Numbered from the stretch's first letter, positions 18,333 to 29,268 are shown. The stretch: 40,733 nt of DNA from Myxococcales bacterium (GCA_025359105.1 JANYHK010000125.1:1-40733); one strand, 5' to 3'. Made by a program: numbers and translations. Notes: a model not told the origin generated them from the sequence alone.

Positions 18333-20201
18333 TCAGCGCTTCGCAGCGATGGGGCGCTTGCCGCCGGCGCCGATGGCGCGGAGCGCACGACACACGTCGC
18401 CGTCCTTGCACGGGCCCACGGCGCCGGAGTGACTCGGCCACGCGAACGGCCCCAGGTCGGCGATCTTCTGGCGTACGTCCGGTCCCCGCCACGTAGGTGC
18501 CGCGTGCGCGAGCGTCGCTTCGCGATCGGTCGCGGTCCCGGCGAAGGGGACGCGGAGCAGCGGCGAGAGCCCGACCTTCTGCACCGGCGTCCCGTCGGGG
18601 AGCGCATAGAGGAGCGTCGTCAAGCGCAGCACGCCGGCCCGCGCGTCGTCGTCGATGTACTCCTGCGCGCAGCCCTTGCCGTACGTCGGCGAGCCGGCGT
18701 GCGGACCGCGATGGTACGTGGCGATCGCGCCCGCGATCATCTCCGCGGCGCTCGCGGTCGAGCCGTCGACCAGCGTGGCGACGGGGCCGGTCCAGCGGTC
18801 CTGAGCGGGCGGCTCCGGGGCGCGATCGGTCTCGACGGTGCCGTCGCGTCGCTTCATCGGAAAGAGCGGTACGCCGGGGAGAAATAGCCCGAGCGCGTCG
18901 ATCGCGCCGTCGGTGGACCCGCCGCCGTTGCCGCGCAGATCGAGGACGACCCCCGCGAGCGCTCGTCCGTCGCCGTGACCGCGTGCTTCTCGGAGCGAGC
19001 GCGCGAGCTGATCGCCGAGATCGTCGCGCACGTCCCGGATCGTCACCAGGAGCGCGTCGCCATCGCCGAACGCGATGCGCTCGGCGGGGAGCGGCTCGTG
19101 CTCGCGCGCCTGCGGCGGGGTGTCGTCGGCGGGGGCGAGCGTTACGGTGCGCGCCGTGGCCTCCCCCTCGCGCACGAGGACTGCGGTCCCCGGCGCGCGG
19201 GCCTCGGCCGCGGCGAAGCCGAGCTGCTCGAGCTGCTCGAGCGGTAGCCCCGCCACCGGCACGCCTGCGACGGCCAGGAGCACGTCTCCTTTCGCCAGCG
19301 GCGCGGCCGCTCCCTCCTTGACGCGGAAGCCGAGCGCCGTGAAATCCCCCGACTGCCACAGGCGGCTCGGTGGCCTCGCGGAGAGCTCGACTTCATAGAC
19401 GCTGGCCTCCTCGTCGAACGGAGCCCACGCACCGTGCGGATCGACGAGCGGCACGTACGCGCGCACGGCGGCGGCGAGGACGACCTTCGACCAGCCGTCG
19501 GCGTCGAGCTCCGGGAAGAAGCGATCCCGCGCCGCGGTCGCGTAAGGTTTGCCGGCATCGCCGAGCCCGCGCTCGGCGGCACCCGCGCGGCGGCCGAGGG
19601 AGGCGGCGAGCTCGCGCGCGACGACGTGCGTGGTCCCTGGCGCGACCAGCGTGGCCCTTAGCGCGTCGCTCGCCGTGCCCTCGGCCGTCACATCGGCGCG
19701 GGCCGCGTCGAATACGCCGCGCAACTCGGCGACCCAAGGCACGAGCGCCTCGGCCACCGCGCGCGCCGCGTCGCAGTCGTCGAGCTTCCTGCCCTCGAGC
19801 TCGCCGATGAGGTCGCCGGCGTTACGGTCGATCGCGGCAACCGTGGGGGCGTCGGTCGCCAGCGCCCACAGCTCGTGTGGATCAAGCCAGTCCGCCGTCG
19901 ATTCGCCGAAGGCACGCGGCGCGATCGCCTCGGCTTCGTACGCGAGCCCGGCGCGAACCTGTTCGACGATCCGCCGCGCCTCCCCGCAGGTGAGCGCCGT
20001 CGGCTGCCCCGACGGGAGGCGAAACGAGTACGACCGCGTGTCCTCGTCGGGTTCGTCGCTGACCGGCGCCGGCGGGGGCTGGGAGGGAGCGGCGACGAGC
20101 ACCGGCCCGGGCGGCACCGCGCGGGCGGCAAACCAAAGCAGGCCCACGGCCACGGCGCCCCCCGCGATCCACGCAACTTTGCGCCCTGTTCCGTCGCTCA
20201 T
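18333..20201 (-). CDS. S41 family C-terminal processing peptidase
   Basis: 622 aa. One N-terminal TM helix or uncleaved signal (8-30) and a Pro-rich spacer precede a helical region with VDPHGAWAPFDEE (about 253-265, the tail-specific protease signature), a PDZ domain (about 285-360), and the S41 catalytic core: VVLDLRGNGGGS (418-429) and VDGSTASAAEMIAGAI (478-493). Ser 484 is the likely nucleophile and Lys 509 (TYGKG) the likely general base. Their 25-residue spacing equals that of Ser430/Lys455 recalled for E. coli Prc. It probably degrades or trims envelope proteins. ATG at 20201, with TACGCT 11 nt upstream. It follows the sigma-factor region but faces the PhnD-like gene. Confidence 0.92.
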   Translation of the reverse strand: MSDGTGRKVAWIAGGAVAVGLLWFAARAVPPGPVLVAAPSQPPPAPVSDEPDEDTRSYSFRLPSGQPTALTCGEARRIVEQVRAGLAYEAEAIAPRAFGESTADWLDPHELWALATDAPTVAAIDRNAGDLIGELEGRKLDDCDAARAVAEALVPWVAELRGVFDAARADVTAEGTASDALRATLVAPGTTHVVARELAASLGRRAGAAERGLGDAGKPYATAARDRFFPELDADGWSKVVLAAAVRAYVPLVDPHGAWAPFDEEASVYEVELSARPPSRLWQSGDFTALGFRVKEGAAAPLAKGDVLLAVAGVPVAGLPLEQLEQLGFAAAEARAPGTAVLVREGEATARTVTLAPADDTPPQAREHEPLPAERIAFGDGDALLVTIRDVRDDLGDQLARSLREARGHGDGRALAGVVLDLRGNGGGSTDGAIDALGLFLPGVPLFPMKRRDGTVETDRAPEPPAQDRWTGPVATLVDGSTASAAEMIAGAIATYHRGPHAGSPTYGKGCAQEYIDDDARAGVLRLTTLLYALPDGTPVQKVGLSPLLRVPFAGTATDREATLAHAAPTWRGPDVRQKIADLGPFAWPSHSGAVGPCKDGDVCRALRAIGAGGKRPIAAKR

Positions 20202-20212
20202 GCGGACGTAGA

Positions 20213-20218
20213 AGCGTA
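20213..20218 (-). promoter_or_regulatory. -10 element TACGCT at near-leaderless spacing
   Basis: On the minus strand GCTACGCT ends 11 nt before ATG 20201; no Shine-Dalgarno. Confidence 0.5.
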
Positions 20219-20282
20219 GCAGCCCGCCGCCGGTGAGGCGGAGTTTGTGCGCGAAATGAGCCGAGTTCGCCCGAGGAGCGAG

Positions 20283-21101
20283 TCAACCCGCGGCGGCGAG
20301 CTCGCGAACGGGCCCCAGCGTCGAGCGGAGTTTGCCGTAGGCGCGCTCTTCCAGCTGACGTACGCGCTCCTTGCTCACGCCGAGGCGCTCGCCGAGCTCC
20401 TGTAGCGTCGCGGGCTCCTCGGCCATGATGCGCTTCTCCACGATCAGCCGCTCGCGGGCATTGAGCACGCCGAGCGCAGCGTGCACTGCCGACTCCGCCT
20501 GTTCGCGCACCTCGTGGCTACCCGCTTCTTCTTCGGGGGTCTGACCGCCAGCCTGGAGGCGTTCTCCCACCGCCGGCGCGCCATTGGTGTTCGCGTCGAG
20601 GCTCGTCTCACGCGCCGCGAGGAGAGGCAGGAGCTGCTGCACCCGCTCGATACTGAGGCCCGATGCCTTCGCCAGACCTTCGGCGCTCGTGTCCTGCGAC
20701 GTGCGGTACGCGCGCAGCGCGCGCCGCTCGTTCTTCGTCGTCCCGAGGCGCACGACGCGGTACCCGCGGACGACGTACTCGCGGATCTCCGCACGAATCC
20801 AGTACGCCGCGTAGGTCGCGAGCCGGCACTCCCTCGCGAGGTCGAACTTCGCCGCCGCGCGGAGGAGGCCCAGGTTGCCCTGCTGCACGATGTCCTCGAG
20901 CGGCACGCCCCACCGGCGGTATTCGCGCGCGATCGACACCACGAACGGCAGGCACCCGCGCACGAGCTCGTCTCCCGCCTTCCGATCACCCGCGCTCCAG
21001 CGCCTGGCCAGCTCGCGCTCCGCCTCGCGCGACAGCGGCGAGATATGAGAGAGCGACTCGCGATACGCGCGCAACGATGCGACCTCGTCGAACGAGCCCA
21101 T
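20283..21101 (-). CDS. RpoH-like (sigma-32 group) RNA polymerase sigma factor
   Basis: 272 aa. It lacks region 1.1. Region 1.2 is at about 5-35, region 2 at about 45-115 (DELVRGCLPFVVSIAREYRR, then DIVQQGNLGLLRAAAKFD and YAAYWIRAEIREYVV) and region 4 at about 200-262 (LNARERLIVEKRIM, LQELGERLGVSKERVRQLE). LGTTKNERR after region 2.4 corresponds to the TKxQR stretch typical of sigma-32. Myxobacteria carry several RpoH-like sigma factors acting in heat shock or development, so the regulon cannot be assigned. ATG at 21101 has the best Shine-Dalgarno in the window, GGAGG at 21108-21112. Its 246-bp upstream region is one of the longest here and holds inverted repeats. Confidence 0.93.
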   Translation of the reverse strand: MGSFDEVASLRAYRESLSHISPLSREAERELARRWSAGDRKAGDELVRGCLPFVVSIAREYRRWGVPLEDIVQQGNLGLLRAAAKFDLARECRLATYAAYWIRAEIREYVVRGYRVVRLGTTKNERRALRAYRTSQDTSAEGLAKASGLSIERVQQLLPLLAARETSLDANTNGAPAVGERLQAGGQTPEEEAGSHEVREQAESAVHAALGVLNARERLIVEKRIMAEEPATLQELGERLGVSKERVRQLEERAYGKLRSTLGPVRELAAAG

Positions 21102-21347
21102 GGGAGACCTCCGCAAGGTCCCCGCGCAACGCTGGCATCGCGCCAGTGTCGGGGAACCGTTGCCACGCCCTACTGCACCGAAGGTGCCAACGCGATAATC
21201 CGGCTGGAAATCGGCAACGGTGACCCTAGGGAGCGCCGAACCGCGCAACCCAGTCGACCCTTCGGTGGGGTCGCCGCAACATTTTCGCGAACGGCCTCCC
21301 GGTGGCCGTGAAAGGCGACCTCGAGAGTCTCGTCTCGTCGTCGACCT
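21102..21347. other. 246-bp intergenic region upstream of the sigma factor, with inverted repeats
   Basis: No gene is visible. It contains a pair of 9-bp inverse-complement repeats, ACCGTTGCC (21156-21164) and GGCAACGGT (21213-21221), 48 bp apart. There are two short hairpins nearer the MBL gene: CGACCC/GGGTCG arms at 21255-21260 and 21268-21273, and CGGCC/GGCCG arms at 21292-21296 and 21304-21308. The hairpins could end MBL transcription, although no strong T-tract follows. No clear -35/-10 for the sigma gene was recognised. Confidence 0.45.
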
Positions 21348-22193
21348 TCAGAGGTCGATGACGAGCCCCTCGTACGCCGCGCTGGAGTTCGGGAAGAGCT
21401 CGCGCGTCTTCCGCTCCTTCTCACGAACTTGCGCGTCGCTCTGGAGCGGGTCGTGGTGAAAGAGGATGAGCTGCTTTGCCTTCGCCGCCGTCGCGAGCTT
21501 GGCCGCTTCTGCGTACGTGCTGTGCCCCCAGCCGACCTTCGAGCCGCCCGTGCCCGCGACGCCCTTGTACTCGTCGGGCGTGTACTGCGCGTCGTACACG
21601 AGCACATCGACGTCCCGCGCGAGGCTCAGGAGCCCCGGGTCGATGTGGTCGGGGTAGTGCTCGGTGTCCGTCGCGTAGACGAAGCTTCTGCCGCCGAAGT
21701 CCACGCGGTAGGCCCACACCCCGTTGGGGTGGTTGCCACGCGCTGTGGTGATCGAGACCTTCGCCGACTTGCCATCGTCGAGCGAGAGAGCCTGCCCCTC
21801 GTGCAGATCGTGAAAGTTCATCTTCGCGCCCATGTCCGTGAGGTGGACGGGGAAGTTCGGATGGTCCATCTGCCCTGCGAGCGTTTCCTCGAGGGTCCGC
21901 GACACGTTGTTGCCGCCGTACAGATGGATGCGGTTGCCGGCGACGAACGCCGGATCGAAGAACGGGAAGCCCTGGATGTGATCCCAGTGCACATGGCTGA
22001 AGAAGATGTGCGCCTCGAGCGGCATCTGCTTCACGAGCTGCTTGCCGAGGAGGCGCAAGCCGGTGCCTCCGTCGAAGACGAGGAGCTTGTCCGCCGCGCG
22101 GACTTCGACGCAGCTTGTGTTCCCACCAAAATGGACCGTGTCGGGTCCCGGAGTCGGGATGCTTCCGCGCACGCCCCAGAACTGAATCCGCAT
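21348..22193 (-). CDS. MBL-fold metallo-hydrolase
   Basis: 281 aa. A stand-alone metallo-beta-lactamase fold with the metal motif SHVHWDHIQGFPFF (His 67, 69, Asp 71, His 72), the N-terminal FWGVRGSIPTPGP and FGGNTSCVEVR typical of a bacterial subgroup related to PhnP and ribonuclease Z, YATDTEH in the second half, and FHHDP near the end. It is probably a phosphodiesterase or similar hydrolase in the cytoplasm; the substrate is unknown. ATG at 22193. TAAGAC ends 9 nt upstream and a GGA lies within the gap. It diverges from the DUF218/cyclophilin gene with a 50-bp gap, and the sigma-factor gene follows downstream on the same strand. Confidence 0.9.
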   Translation of the reverse strand: MRIQFWGVRGSIPTPGPDTVHFGGNTSCVEVRAADKLLVFDGGTGLRLLGKQLVKQMPLEAHIFFSHVHWDHIQGFPFFDPAFVAGNRIHLYGGNNVSRTLEETLAGQMDHPNFPVHLTDMGAKMNFHDLHEGQALSLDDGKSAKVSITTARGNHPNGVWAYRVDFGGRSFVYATDTEHYPDHIDPGLLSLARDVDVLVYDAQYTPDEYKGVAGTGGSKVGWGHSTYAEAAKLATAAKAKQLILFHHDPLQSDAQVREKERKTRELFPNSSAAYEGLVIDL

Positions 22194-22230
22194 CGTTTTT
22201 CCGTCTTATCAGACGAGGGCGTCGATGGGC

Positions 22231-22236
22231 TAGTGT
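22231..22236 (+). promoter_or_regulatory. -10 element TAGTGT at leaderless spacing
   Basis: GCTAGTGT ends 7 nt before ATG 22244. The gap GGGGGCC is G-rich but not a true Shine-Dalgarno. Confidence 0.55.
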
Positions 22237-22243
22237 GGGGGCC

Positions 22244-24916
22244 ATGCGGAGGACAGCGACGGTCGTGGTCCTGGGGTGCGCAATTCGCCGGGGGCCAGAC
22301 GCCGCGCTCTCGGGAACGGCCGCGCGCCGCGCTGCCGCGGGCGCCAGCGCCTATTTTTCGGCCGTTCTGCAGGGTTGTGAGGTCCGGGTCGTGGCCACCG
22401 GCGGTCGAGTCTGGCAAGGGGTGGTCGAGGCGGACGCGCTCGCCGACGAGCTGGCCCGGCTCGGGGTCCCAGCGAATACCATCGTCCGGGAGCGACGGAG
22501 CGCGACGACGAGACAAAATGCCGCGCGCTCGGCCCGGATCCTCCGGGAGCTCGGCGCGGACCGCGTCATCCTCGCCACGTGCGACTGGCACATGCCGCGC
22601 GCCATTGCGCTCTTCGTCGCGCAAGGGTTCGTGGTCGAGGCCGCGGCGGCTGCGAGCCCGCCCGCGTCGCTCGCCCGACGCGCGTGGCGGTGGGGTCGTG
22701 AGCGGGCGGCGGCCCTTCTTCCGGCGGCGCTCGTCCTCTCGCTCGCGGCGTGCCCGAAGCCGACGGCGGCTCCTGCGGACGGCGGGCAGGCACTCGAAGC
22801 GGCGACGCCCTTCGACCTCTCGGCCCTCGCCCGCGCCGAAGATCAGCGTCGCGGAAAGGACGTCCCCGACCTGGCGCGCACGAGTCACGATCCAAAGGTC
22901 CGGCGCCGTGCGGCGCGCGCCCTCGCGCGAATCGGCGACGACACGAGCGCGGAGCCGCTCACGCGCATGCTCGCCGACGAGGACGACGAGACCGCCGCGT
23001 GGGCGGCGTACGGCCTGGGACGCGCGTGCAAAGGTCGCGAAGACGCCAACGTGCGCGCGCTCGTCGCGCGGGCAACGGGCCTGGTCGATCCGGACGCGGG
23101 CTCTCCCGTCGCTGCGGACGCCGGCGCGCGGGGTGGAGTGGAGATCGATCTCCGCACGGCGATCGCGCGCGCGATCGGCCGGTGCGCGGCCCCTTCGTCC
23201 GAGCCGGTGCTCGCCGCGTGGGTCCGCGCGCAGGGGGCGTGGGCCGACCGCGCCGCGTTCGCGCTCGGCGACGTCGCGGCGCGTCGCGGCGCGCTCACGG
23301 CCGAGACGATGACCTCGCTCCTCGAGGCTGCCGAAGGCCAGCATGGCGCGGCGCTCGACGTAGCGATCTACCCGCTGGGGCGCCTGGACCACGTCGCCGA
23401 AGCGTTCGTGCCACGCGCCATCGACGCCGCGAAGGCCCAGCTCGGGCGGCCGGGCGCGTCACGCATCTTCGCAGTGCGGGTCCTCGGGCGGACCGGCAAG
23501 GACGCGGCGCCGGAGCTGGTCAAGGTCGTGACCGATCGCGCCTTCAGCCTCGCCGAGCGGGAGGAAGGCGCGCGCGCGCTGGGTCTGCTGGGCGAGGCCG
23601 GGCAGGCCGGGATCGCCGACGCGCTCGGCCGGCTGGTGCCCGACAAGGATCCGTTCGCGATCGCCGCGCTCGGCACCGGCGAGTACGGCGTCATGGCCAC
23701 GCTCGCCGGCGCGCTCGCCGCCGAGCCGGCGAAGAAAGCCGAGCCCGCGCTCGTGGCCCTCGCGCACCTGGAGGCGCCAGGGACCGTGCCGGCGCCGCTC
23801 GCTCGCCGGCTCGCCGAGCTGCGCTGCACGGCGTCGCTCGCGCTCTCGCGCGCAGCGTTCGACGCCGACGTGCTCAAGAAGTGCGACGCGGAGGGCTCCG
23901 AGGCGTGGGAGAAGGCGCGCCTCGCCGCCCTCGTGCGGAGGCCTCTCCTCGGGGAGCGGCGCGCGGCGTGGAAGCTCCTGGCGCGCTCGAAGAACGTGCG
24001 CGTGCGCGAGGACGCGCTCGAGGCCTTCTCGCTGCACGGCGAGCTCGGTGACGTAGGGCGTGCCGCGCTGGCCGAGGCCCTCGCCTCGAAGACCGCCGGG
24101 CTCGTCGCCACCGCGGCCGCGGTCGTGCAGGCGCACCCCGACCGCGTGATGACCCTCGCCGAGAGCGAGAAGCGCGCCGCGCTCGATCCCCGCTCGCCGC
24201 CCCCCTCGGCCAACCCCGCGCGCGACGTCGATCCGAACATCGCGCGCGCTCTCAAGGAGGCGCTTGCCTTTCCGTGGGCCGAGGATCTCGTCGAGACGCG
24301 TACGAACCTCGTCGACGCCGTCGTCGCCGTTCGCATTGCGGGCGCCCGCGAGGCGGCGGCGGCCGCGTGCAAGGACGCGAACCTCACGGTGCGAGACCGC
24401 GCCGTGAAAGCGCTCCGCGCGCTGGGCGACGACGCCCCGTCGTGCCCGCCGCCCCCCACGCCGCTTGCCCCAGCGCCGGAGCTGGGGCGGCTCGTCGTTC
24501 ATCCCGTGAAGATCGTTCTGCAGACCGACGCCGGCGAGCTCGCCTTCGTCGTCGAGCCGGAGCTCGCCCCCGTCACGGCGACGCACCTCGTCGAGCTCGC
24601 GCGCGCTGGGTTTTTCAAGGGGATCCTCGTGCACCGTGTCGTGCCGGGTTTCGTAGTCCAGCTCGGCGATCCCGGGGGCGACGGCTACGGTGGCGCCGGC
24701 ACGCTTGTCCGCGACGAGACCTCCCCCGTCGCCTTCGGGCCGCTCGACGTCGGCATCGCGCTCGGCGGGCGCGACACCGGCTCGAGCCAGATCTTCGTCA
24801 CGCTCGCCCGTTACCCCCACCTCGACGGCGAGTACGCGCGCGTGGGGCGCGCCGAGGGGGACTGGGCTGCCGTAGCCCAGGGGGACGTCGTCCGCGACGT
24901 CCGCGTCGCCGAATAG
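22244..24916 (+). CDS. DUF218 (YdcF/ElyC-like) - HEAT-repeat - cyclophilin fusion with internal lipobox
   Basis: 890 aa in one open frame. Residues 5-135 form a DUF218 domain (VVVLGCAIRRG, GTAARRAAA, VVATGGRV, SATTRQNA, TCDWHMPRA), with no TM helix before it. Residues 153-170 look like a basic-hydrophobic signal peptide with lipobox LAAC (Cys 170) in mid-protein. HEAT-type helical repeats follow (about 190-730, e.g. VRRRAARALARIGDD). The C-terminus (about 750-890) is a cyclophilin-type peptidyl-prolyl isomerase with HRVVPGFVVQLGDP, the catalytic Arg, and GSSQIFVTLARYPHLDG. Either this is a true fusion, with DUF218 cytoplasmic and the isomerase periplasmic, or two genes have merged and the lipoprotein starts internally, for example at GTG 22631. 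The ATG start is supported by TAGTGT 7 nt upstream. Confidence 0.85.
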   Translation: MRRTATVVVLGCAIRRGPDAALSGTAARRAAAGASAYFSAVLQGCEVRVVATGGRVWQGVVEADALADELARLGVPANTIVRERRSATTRQNAARSARILRELGADRVILATCDWHMPRAIALFVAQGFVVEAAAAASPPASLARRAWRWGRERAAALLPAALVLSLAACPKPTAAPADGGQALEAATPFDLSALARAEDQRRGKDVPDLARTSHDPKVRRRAARALARIGDDTSAEPLTRMLADEDDETAAWAAYGLGRACKGREDANVRALVARATGLVDPDAGSPVAADAGARGGVEIDLRTAIARAIGRCAAPSSEPVLAAWVRAQGAWADRAAFALGDVAARRGALTAETMTSLLEAAEGQHGAALDVAIYPLGRLDHVAEAFVPRAIDAAKAQLGRPGASRIFAVRVLGRTGKDAAPELVKVVTDRAFSLAEREEGARALGLLGEAGQAGIADALGRLVPDKDPFAIAALGTGEYGVMATLAGALAAEPAKKAEPALVALAHLEAPGTVPAPLARRLAELRCTASLALSRAAFDADVLKKCDAEGSEAWEKARLAALVRRPLLGERRAAWKLLARSKNVRVREDALEAFSLHGELGDVGRAALAEALASKTAGLVATAAAVVQAHPDRVMTLAESEKRAALDPRSPPPSANPARDVDPNIARALKEALAFPWAEDLVETRTNLVDAVVAVRIAGAREAAAAACKDANLTVRDRAVKALRALGDDAPSCPPPPTPLAPAPELGRLVVHPVKIVLQTDAGELAFVVEPELAPVTATHLVELARAGFFKGILVHRVVPGFVVQLGDPGGDGYGGAGTLVRDETSPVAFGPLDVGIALGGRDTGSSQIFVTLARYPHLDGEYARVGRAEGDWAAVAQGDVVRDVRVAE

Positions 24917-24933
24917 AACGGCTAGACGGAGGT

Positions 24934-24953
24934 CCCGAGGTAGTCTTCTCGGG
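24934..24953. promoter_or_regulatory. Inverted repeat CCCGAG-N8-CTCGGG around the coaX -10
   Basis: Arms at 24934-24939 and 24948-24953 flank the TAGTCT element at 24941-24946. This could be an operator or, if transcription starts further upstream, a leader hairpin. Confidence 0.45.
24941..24946 (+). promoter_or_regulatory. -10 element TAGTCT at near-leaderless spacing
   Basis: GGTAGTCT ends 9 nt before ATG 24956. Confidence 0.5.
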
Positions 24954-24955
24954 CC

Positions 24956-25722
<767 letters not shown>

Positions 25723-25723
<1 letters not shown>

Positions 25724-26709
25724 TGCCGCGCTCGGCGTGGCTCACCCTCGCGCTCCCCGCCGCGTCGCTCCTGGTGGCGATTGCCATCGGCGTCGCGTGG
25801 GGAACAGAGCCGGTGTCGCTCGCGCGTGCGTTCGGCGATCCGGAGTCGCTCGACCGCCTCATCCTCGTCGGCGTAAGGCTGCCGCGCGTCCTGCTCGGCG
25901 CCGTGGCCGGCGCGGGGCTCGCCGTGGCGGGTGCGGCGTTCCAGGCCGTCCTTCGTAACCCTCTGGCGGAGCCCTACGTGCTCGGCGTGTCGGGCGGCGC
26001 CGCGCTCGGGGCGACGTGCGCGCTGCTCCTCGGACTCGGCGGCACGGCGCTCCTCGGCGCGTCGCTCGTCCCCCTGGCCGCGCTCGCCGGCGGAATGGCG
26101 GCGACGGCGTTCGTCTACGCGCTCGCACGTGCGGGCCGCGGCGCATCGAGCACCAGCATGCTGCTCGCAGGCGTGGTCGTGAACGCGATCGCGTCGGCGG
26201 CGATCACGTTCTTGAAGACGCTGGTCAGCGCGAGCAAGGCGCAGGAGCTTCTCTTCTGGCTCATGGGCTTCCTCGATGTCCCGTCGCGCGCGTCGTTGCT
26301 CATGGTCTCCGTCTACGTCGCGGTCGGGTCGGCGCTTCTGCTCCGGGACGCCGGCCGTCTCAACCTGCTCGCGCTGGGCGACGAGCCGGCGACGCACCTC
26401 GGCGTCGACGTGCGCGCGCTCGAGCGGCGCGTCTTCCTCGCCTGCTCGCTCGTGACCGGCGCGATTGTCAGCGTCACCGGGCTCATCGGCTTCATCGGCC
26501 TGATCGTGCCCCACGCGCTGCGTCGCCTGCTCGGGCCCGACAACCGCGCGCTCTTGCCGGCGTCGCTCTTCTGCGGCGGCGCCGTGCTGGTCGTATGCGA
26601 TCTGGCGAGCCGCATGCTCTTCCGGTGGCTCCACACCGAGCCGCCCGTCGGCGCGGTGACGGCGCTGCTCGGAGGACCGCTCTTTCTCGCCATCCTCCGG
26701 AAGCGATAG
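25723..26709 (+). CDS. FecCD family ABC transporter permease (siderophore/B12/heme type)
   Basis: 328 aa with about nine to ten TM helices. Family markers: RLPRVLLGAVAGAGLAVAGAAFQAVLRNPLAEPYVLG (about 53-89), GxSxGA-like GVSGGAALGA, LLALGDEPATHLGVDV (about 220-235) and the C-terminal GLIGFIGLIVPHALRRLLG (about 254-272), which contacts the ATPase. Such permeases import ferric siderophores, heme or cobalamin. No ATPase or binding-protein gene follows: the gene ends at a palindromic terminator and the next gene is convergent. A TonB-dependent receptor lies 9 kb away but a link is only speculative. The ATG at 25723 overlaps the coaX stop by 1 nt. Confidence 0.92.
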
Positions 26710-26716
26710 CTAGGGC

Positions 26717-26740
26717 AACCGTCCCATGCATGGGACGGTT
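26717..26740. terminator. Perfect 24-bp palindrome, bidirectional terminator
   Basis: Arms AACCGTCCC (26717-26725) and GGGACGGTT (26732-26740) with ATGCAT between them, itself a palindrome. It is centred in the 39-bp gap between two convergent genes. In RNA it gives a 9-bp stem and 6-nt loop on either strand. No long T-tract follows, so efficiency is uncertain. Confidence 0.75.
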
Positions 26741-26748
26741 CGACCTTC

Positions 26749-27639
26749 TCAAAAGGCGGCCCCGAGCGCGGCGGTCGCCCCGCCGCGCGTGGGGGCGACG
26801 TCGAACGTAAAGGCGCCCGCGGTGGCCCTCTTCGGCGCGGCGGGCGACAGGAGCAGCATCGTGACGCCGATGCCCACCGCGACGATGCCGACGCCGAGCG
26901 AGACACCGGCCGCGACGTACTTGGTTTGCACCCCGTCGACGTCCTCTTGCTTGCAATTCGGCGCGCACACGTCGCGCAGCGTCCGCGCGTCGCCGTTTCC
27001 TTTCAGATCGAAGAACAGCGCCGCGCCCAGGGCGACCGCGCCGACACCGATGAACAGGATCGGCAGGACCGGGCTCCCGCCCTTGGCGGCGGGCTCCTCG
27101 TCGGCCGTCGCTGCGCCGTCCGCGCGCGGCGTCGACGGCGTCGTGGACGGCGTCGCCGGGGCGCTCGGCGCGAACGTCACCGTCATCGGTCGATTTCGCT
27201 CTCCTTCGCGCACGAGGATCTGCTCCTCGACCGCCGGCTTGCCGCTCGTCTGGTAGCGGAGCTTGTGCGGGCCCGGATCGACGGCGATGGGCTTGCCGTC
27301 GAGCTGCTCGGCCACGGTGACCCCGTCGATGGTGACGCGCACGGCGAGCACGTCATGCCCGCTGGTGTCGCGCGCGGCGATGACGATCGACGGCAAGCTG
27401 GCGTTCACCTCGGCCATCCACTGCGCGCAGTCCTGACGGATGATGACCGGGCACTCGGGACGAGAGCACACGACGAGCTGCTCCTTGGCCGCGCGAAGCT
27501 TCGCGTCGATGCGGAGCCGCTGCGCCTTCTCGTGCGCCGCCACGCAGGTCTGCTTCTCGTCGGCGCGCGCGGCCGCGGACGCGAAGAGGGAAGCGGCGAC
27601 GATGAGCGCTGCCACGGCGGGAGCTCGAAGCGCCGTCAT
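26749..27639 (-). CDS. Exported two-TM protein of a myxobacterial Cys-rich type, function unknown
   Basis: 296 aa. A cleavable signal peptide ends near ARADE (26-28). The mature N-terminus has a Cys-containing helical region (Cys 32, 58, 63, 71; ...CSRPECPVIIRQDC), then a beta-rich PEGA-like segment (about 85-155: VRVTIDGVTVAEQLDGKPIAVDPG). A Pro/Thr/Ala linker precedes a TM helix (191-211), a loop with two Cys (225, 229) and a second TM helix (241-265). This architecture recurs in myxobacterial genomes with no assigned function. ATG at 27639; the -10 TAGCCT ends 7 nt upstream and overlaps the stop codon of the upstream kinase gene. It is convergent with the FecCD permease across the palindrome. 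Confidence 0.78.
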   Translation of the reverse strand: MTALRAPAVAALIVAASLFASAAARADEKQTCVAAHEKAQRLRIDAKLRAAKEQLVVCSRPECPVIIRQDCAQWMAEVNASLPSIVIAARDTSGHDVLAVRVTIDGVTVAEQLDGKPIAVDPGPHKLRYQTSGKPAVEEQILVREGERNRPMTVTFAPSAPATPSTTPSTPRADGAATADEEPAAKGGSPVLPILFIGVGAVALGAALFFDLKGNGDARTLRDVCAPNCKQEDVDGVQTKYVAAGVSLGVGIVAVGIGVTMLLLSPAAPKRATAGAFTFDVAPTRGGATAALGAAF

Positions 27640-27649
27640 CGTGCTCAGG

Positions 27650-29260
<1,611 letters not shown>

Positions 29261-29268
29261 TGCTCTCG

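Noticed and set aside
21292-21308. Strong intrinsic terminator after the MBL gene
   Set aside because: The 5-bp hairpin is short and lacks a T-tract, so it is mentioned only within the intergenic entry.
22115-22243. Upstream extension of the DUF218 fusion
   Set aside because: It would overlap the divergent MBL gene; ATG 22244 begins exactly at the first strand of DUF218 and has a -10 box 7 nt before it.
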